From positions 1-5,748 of the forward strand of contig JAGHUY010000166.1 of assembly GCA_018064545.1 (NCBI GenBank): 5,748 bases of DNA, given 5' to 3'. The notes under the pieces were generated by a model. It was not told where the DNA came from, did no database searches, and saw only the letters and a list, made by a program, of their open reading frames with translations. Source of the DNA: Candidatus Apopatosoma intestinale (lineage in GTDB: Bacteria > Bacillota > Clostridia > Oscillospirales > CAG-272). Position numbers and translations under genes: made by a program. Positions 4,810 through 5,748 of this stretch are shown piece after piece. Numbering within the stretch: position 1 is the stretch's first letter; the number at the start of each line of letters is the position of its first letter.

Positions 4810-5598
4810 TTATTTCTTGGAAATGGCATGGAGTTTGCAGTTCGCCATGCAGGCGCCGCACTTCACGCACTTGGACGGGTCGATCTCGTAGGACGGGAGC
4901 TTGTGGCCGGGTGCTACGTAATCGGTCTTATGAATGGTCTCGGCGGGGCAGTTCTTCGCGCACATACCGCAACCGATGCACTTATCCTTGTCGATGACGA
5001 AGGTAAGCAGATTCTTGCAGACGCCGGCAGGACACTTCTTGTCCACGACGTGAGCAATGTACTCGTCTTTGAAGAATTTCAGCGTAGACAGAACCGGGTT
5101 CGGAGCCGTCTGACCAAGACCGCAGAGGGCGTTGGCCTTGATGTACGCGCAGAGTTCTTCCAGACGGTCGATGTCTTCCATCGTGCCGTTGCCGCTCGTG
5201 ATCTTTTCGAGGATTTCCAGCAGACGTTTGATACCCACGCGGCACGGTGTGCACTTACCGCAGGACTCGTCCACGGTGAACTCGAGGAAGAATTTTGCCA
5301 TATCGACCATACAGGTATCCTCGTCCATGACGATCAGACCGCCGGAGCCCATCATACAGCCCATGGCGACCAGGTTGTCATAGTCGATCTGCGTGTCGAT
5401 CAGAGAAGCCGGGATACAGCCGCCGGAAGGACCGCCGGTCTGCGCGGCTTTGAACTTTTTGCCGTTCGGGATGCCACCGCCGATCTCTTCAATGATTTCG
5501 CGGAGCGTGATGCCCATCGGGACTTCGACAAGGCCGGTGTGGTTGATCTTGCCGCCGAGAGCAAAGACCTTCGTGCCCTTGGACTTTTCGGTTCCCAT
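4810..5598 (-). CDS. hndC: NuoF-like hydrogenase subunit (HndC/HydB type), part downstream of an in-frame TGA
   Basis: This 262-residue stretch is the C-terminal part of the electron-input subunit of a multimeric [FeFe] hydrogenase. It shows an SLBB-like region (about 20-105, with [13 protein letters not shown]), the NuoF-type [4Fe-4S] site [10 protein letters not shown] (Cys113, 116, 119, plus Cys159), a conserved KKCPAGVCK segment, and a C-terminal 2x[4Fe-4S] ferredoxin domain (Cys207, 210, 213, 217 and 244, 247, 250, 254). Homology does not begin at ATG 5598: the same frame continues upstream past one TGA (5610-5608) with matching NuoF sequence. No good ribosome binding site precedes ATG 5598, so independent expression is doubtful, and the fragment would lack the FMN/NAD-binding domain. 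The real gene is probably 4810 to beyond the window, either carrying a nonsense change, a base-call error or a recoded TGA. TAA stop, then hndD after 17 nt. Confidence 0.85.
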   Translation of the reverse strand: MGTEKSKGTKVFALGGKINHTGLVEVPMGITLREIIEEIGGGIPNGKKFKAAQTGGPSGGCIPASLIDTQIDYDNLVAMGCMMGSGGLIVMDEDTCMVDMAKFFLEFTVDESCGKCTPCRVGIKRLLEILEKITSGNGTMEDIDRLEELCAYIKANALCGLGQTAPNPVLSTLKFFKDEYIAHVVDKKCPAGVCKNLLTFVIDKDKCIGCGMCAKNCPAETIHKTDYVAPGHKLPSYEIDPSKCVKCGACMANCKLHAISKK

Positions 5599-5607
5599 GG
5601 AGGCGAA

Positions 5608-5748
5608 TCATTCCGCACCGTTCAGGATGATCTGAGCGATGTTGGCAAAGGTTTCGACGTTGTTTTCTACGGTCGGGCACTGATACAGACCCTTGACTGC
5701 CGGATACGGCGGACGGGGACGCGGCTCGCCGCGGTTGCCCTCGATGGA
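5608..5748 (-). pseudogene. hndC: Upstream part of the same HndC/HydB gene, ending at in-frame TGA (5' end off window)
   Basis: Reading in from the window edge gives 46 residues starting [20 protein letters not shown] and containing [14 protein letters not shown] and ILNGAE, then TGA. These are hallmark NuoF segments at the end of the FMN/NADH-binding Rossmann-like domain. The next residues in the same frame ([17 protein letters not shown]) continue the family sequence without shift; the family normally reads NGAEWF here, so TGA stands in for a conserved Trp codon (TGG to TGA, one transition). It is typed as a pseudogene because under the standard code the full-length protein is interrupted. 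A base-call error or UGA read as Trp would make it intact. The start codon and the FMN and NAD glycine-rich motifs are outside the window. Confidence 0.75.

Noticed and set aside
4793..4870. Upstream start for the hydrogenase subunit (607 residues).
   Set aside because: The extra 26 residues overlap the end of the NuoF-like gene, match no hydrogenase N-terminus, and the ribosome binding site serves ATG 4792.
5608..5610. Selenocysteine at the in-frame TGA.
   Set aside because: The family has Trp, not Cys, at this position, and I saw no obvious SECIS-like hairpin directly after the codon on the minus strand.
1..5748. CRISPR array, tRNA, rRNA, transposase or phage genes.
   Set aside because: No regularly spaced repeats, no cloverleaf or rRNA sequence, and no recombinase or phage-like reading frame were seen.

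Overview
The window looks like chromosome of an anaerobic, fermentative Bacillota (class Clostridia; a gut or rumen Oscillospirales/Christensenellales-type lineage is my guess). The basis is a trimeric-type [FeFe] hydrogenase operon, a KDPG aldolase fused to a VOC domain, a DUF4143-type AAA ATPase, moderately GC-rich genes separated by AT-rich spacers, and AGGAG-type ribosome binding sites. The genus cannot be fixed from this sequence.

Layout. Bases 1-499 (+) are the 3' end of a KDPG/KHG aldolase with a C-terminal glyoxalase-like (VOC) domain. Bases 500-797 are a gene-free, hairpin-rich spacer. Bases 881-2185 (+) encode an AAA_14/DUF4143 ATPase with a near-consensus sigma-A promoter at 798-826. 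Near-identical palindromes lie on both sides of it (677-706 and 2207-2238); the second is probably a bidirectional terminator between the ATPase and a convergent gene. That gene (2259-2525, -) encodes an 88-residue protein I do not recognise.

Upstream of the 88-residue gene, on the same strand, is a compact unit: an extended -10 promoter (2714-2741), a 111-nt nested stem-loop (2598-2708) starting at the predicted transcription start, and an intrinsic terminator with a C(UUCG)G loop (2546-2573). It ends just before the ribosome binding site. This is either an independent small RNA or an attenuator/riboswitch-like leader, and it is the most interesting non-coding signal here.

Bases 2776-3046 hold short repeats and stacked terminators that close the hydrogenase operon. 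On the minus strand, 3047-4792 is a complete catalytic subunit of a group A3 (HndD/HydA-like) [FeFe] hydrogenase. From 4810 to the window edge is its NuoF-like partner (HndC/HydB). The partner's reading frame is broken by one in-frame TGA (5608-5610) exactly where the family has a conserved tryptophan. Together these subunits would couple H2 evolution to oxidation of NADH (or NADPH) and reduced ferredoxin. As written, the FMN/NAD-binding half of the partner is separated from its iron-sulfur half, so this codon matters for whether the operon works.
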